A stretch of 6,592 bases of DNA from Anaerolineae bacterium. Its GTDB lineage: Bacteria > Chloroflexota > Anaerolineae > Anaerolineales > Villigracilaceae. The DNA is taken from NCBI GenBank assembly GCA_017303735.1, contig JAFLCF010000227.1, forward strand, positions 1 through 6,592. Reading direction: 5' to 3'. A model generated the notes under the pieces. It was not told the DNA's origin. It made no database searches and saw only the letters and a program-made list of their open reading frames with translations. This document shows, in pieces, positions 6,023-6,592 of the stretch. The translations under genes and the position numbers were made by a program. Every line of letters begins with the position of its first letter. Positions within the stretch are counted from its first letter, which is position 1.

Positions 6023-6057
6023 AAAAGTGACAGTCACCTAGGAGGTGACTGTCACTT
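6021..6057 (-). terminator. Intrinsic terminator of the methyltransferase gene
   Basis: A perfect 15-pair stem (arms 6025-6039 and 6043-6057) closes a three-base loop. On the minus strand it runs directly into a six-T tract (6026-6021). It starts 38 bases after the methyltransferase stop at 6095 and before the TPR gene's promoter. The hairpin is built from two palindromic arms, so it may also be a mobile repeat that serves as terminator (see the repeat entry). Confidence 0.75.
6025..6057. repeat. Nested palindrome with two GTGACWGTCAC units
   Basis: The 33-base inverted repeat is made of two 11-base units, GTGACAGTCAC (6027-6037) and GTGACTGTCAC (6045-6055). Each unit is itself a palindrome around one central base. 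They are separated by CTAGGAG, with centres 18 bases apart. This doubly symmetric build is more than a terminator needs and suggests a dispersed repeat or a pair of protein-binding sites. The remaining gap (6058-6094) shows nothing recognisable. Confidence 0.55.
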
Positions 6058-6094
6058 GCGCATTAGCGTCATAAAATTTGTTCTGACCGATTAC

Positions 6095-6592
6095 CTAACG
6101 TGACCATCTGGCGTAGACCGCTTGTGAGAGCAGGCGGTTTTTGCTTTTTTCTCTTGTAACCAGTTCGCCGCTATCAAGTGTGCCTTTGTATTTCTTCATC
6201 ATTTCATCTACAGCCTGGGCGACGTGAATGGCAGAGGCACGCACGGCGTAGACGGTGACGATCACAAAAAGCGGATTATCACTCAAACATTGGCGGATAT
6301 CATCTAACAAGTTTGGCAGGGACTTGTACACTTCCCAAATTTCACCTTTCGGTCCGCGCCCGAACTTGGGCGGGTCGAGGATGACGCCATCGTATTTGAC
6401 TCCGCGTTTGGCTTCACGCTGCACATATTTCAACGCATCTTCCACGATCCAGCGGATGGGTTTATCGCCCAAGCCAGAGAGTTCTTGATTCTCACGTGCC
6501 CAGCTTACAGATTTTTTTGAGGCATCCACATGAGTCACAGAGGCTCCTGCGGCGGCGGCGGCAAGGGACGCAATGCCTGTGTAGCCGAAGAG
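6095..6592 (-). CDS. Class I SAM-dependent methyltransferase, rRNA-methyltransferase-like (5' end outside window)
   Basis: The frame is open to the window edge, so only the C-terminal 165 residues are seen. They form most of a Rossmann methyltransferase domain. Motif I is LFGYTGIASLAAAAAGAS, entering at the very edge, followed by VTHVDASKKSVSWARENQ, whose Asp should bind the SAM ribose. Motif IV is DGVILDPPKFGRGPKG, with the DPPK signature of RlmI/RlmK-type RNA methyltransferases (COG1092-like). The strand after it reads PLFVIVTVYAV and has no Cys where E. coli RlmI has SCS, so a 5-methylcytosine activity is doubtful. The GTG at 6538 is not the start, because motif I lies in frame before it. 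The protein ends in YARWSR. It is cytoplasmic; the target base, and whether it is RNA at all, remain unknown. Confidence 0.85.
   Translation of the reverse strand, partial: LFGYTGIASLAAAAAGASVTHVDASKKSVSWARENQELSGLGDKPIRWIVEDALKYVQREAKRGVKYDGVILDPPKFGRGPKGEIWEVYKSLPNLLDDIRQCLSDNPLFVIVTVYAVRASAIHVAQAVDEMMKKYKGTLDSGELVTREKSKNRLLSQAVYARWSR

Noticed and set aside
1..6592. CRISPR array, tRNA or rRNA gene, insertion sequence, phage or defence system
   Set aside because: No regularly spaced repeats, no cloverleaf or rRNA-like sequence, and no transposase, integrase or known defence domain was seen on either strand.

Overview
The window holds seven protein-coding genes, two of them cut by the window edges, with short gaps and no RNA gene, phage, transposase or CRISPR array. 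Base composition is moderate GC. Several traits suggest a Chloroflexota bacterium, probably Anaerolineae: a site-2 protease next to a HEAT-repeat protein, a membrane protein with TPR-like repeats, a rhomboid beginning MLPLNDTEPNRY, and a PRPP synthetase of the SDKKDAPRIS type. This placement rests on protein style alone and is an inference.

Layout. (1) Positions 1-1866, plus strand: the C-terminal part of an RseP-type site-2 protease, then three bases later a HEAT-repeat protein with a strongly acidic tail. A symmetric hairpin at 1886-1917 ends this unit and also the convergent gene. (2) Positions 1938-3639, minus strand: a YhhN/TMEM86-type lysoplasmalogenase followed by a non-classical ribose-phosphate pyrophosphokinase. 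Both have clear Shine-Dalgarno sites that place their starts a few codons inside the longest reading frame. (3) Positions 3703-4107, plus strand: a small OsmC-family protein, divergent from the lysoplasmalogenase. Its extended -10 box lies so close to the ATG that the mRNA may be leaderless. (4) Positions 4108-4232: a convergent gap with a large GC-rich palindrome that looks like a dispersed repeat. (5) Positions 4233-5958, minus strand: a repeat-containing membrane protein whose end overlaps the start of a rhomboid protease by 14 bases. (6) Positions 5959-6094: a gap with a candidate promoter and a second, differently built palindrome that also works as a terminator. (7) Positions 6095-6592, minus strand: the C-terminal part of a class I SAM-dependent methyltransferase resembling rRNA methyltransferases.

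The genes are mainly housekeeping: nucleotide precursor synthesis, membrane proteolysis, lipid turnover, peroxide or thiol stress, and RNA modification. Two pairs invite functional coupling, site-2 protease with HEAT protein and TPR-like membrane protein with rhomboid. In each pair an intramembrane protease sits beside a helical-repeat protein. I do not see a wholly new system here. The most notable items are the two palindromes, the possible leaderless osmC-type transcript, the protease/repeat-protein pairs, and the altered motifs in the PRPP synthetase and the methyltransferase.
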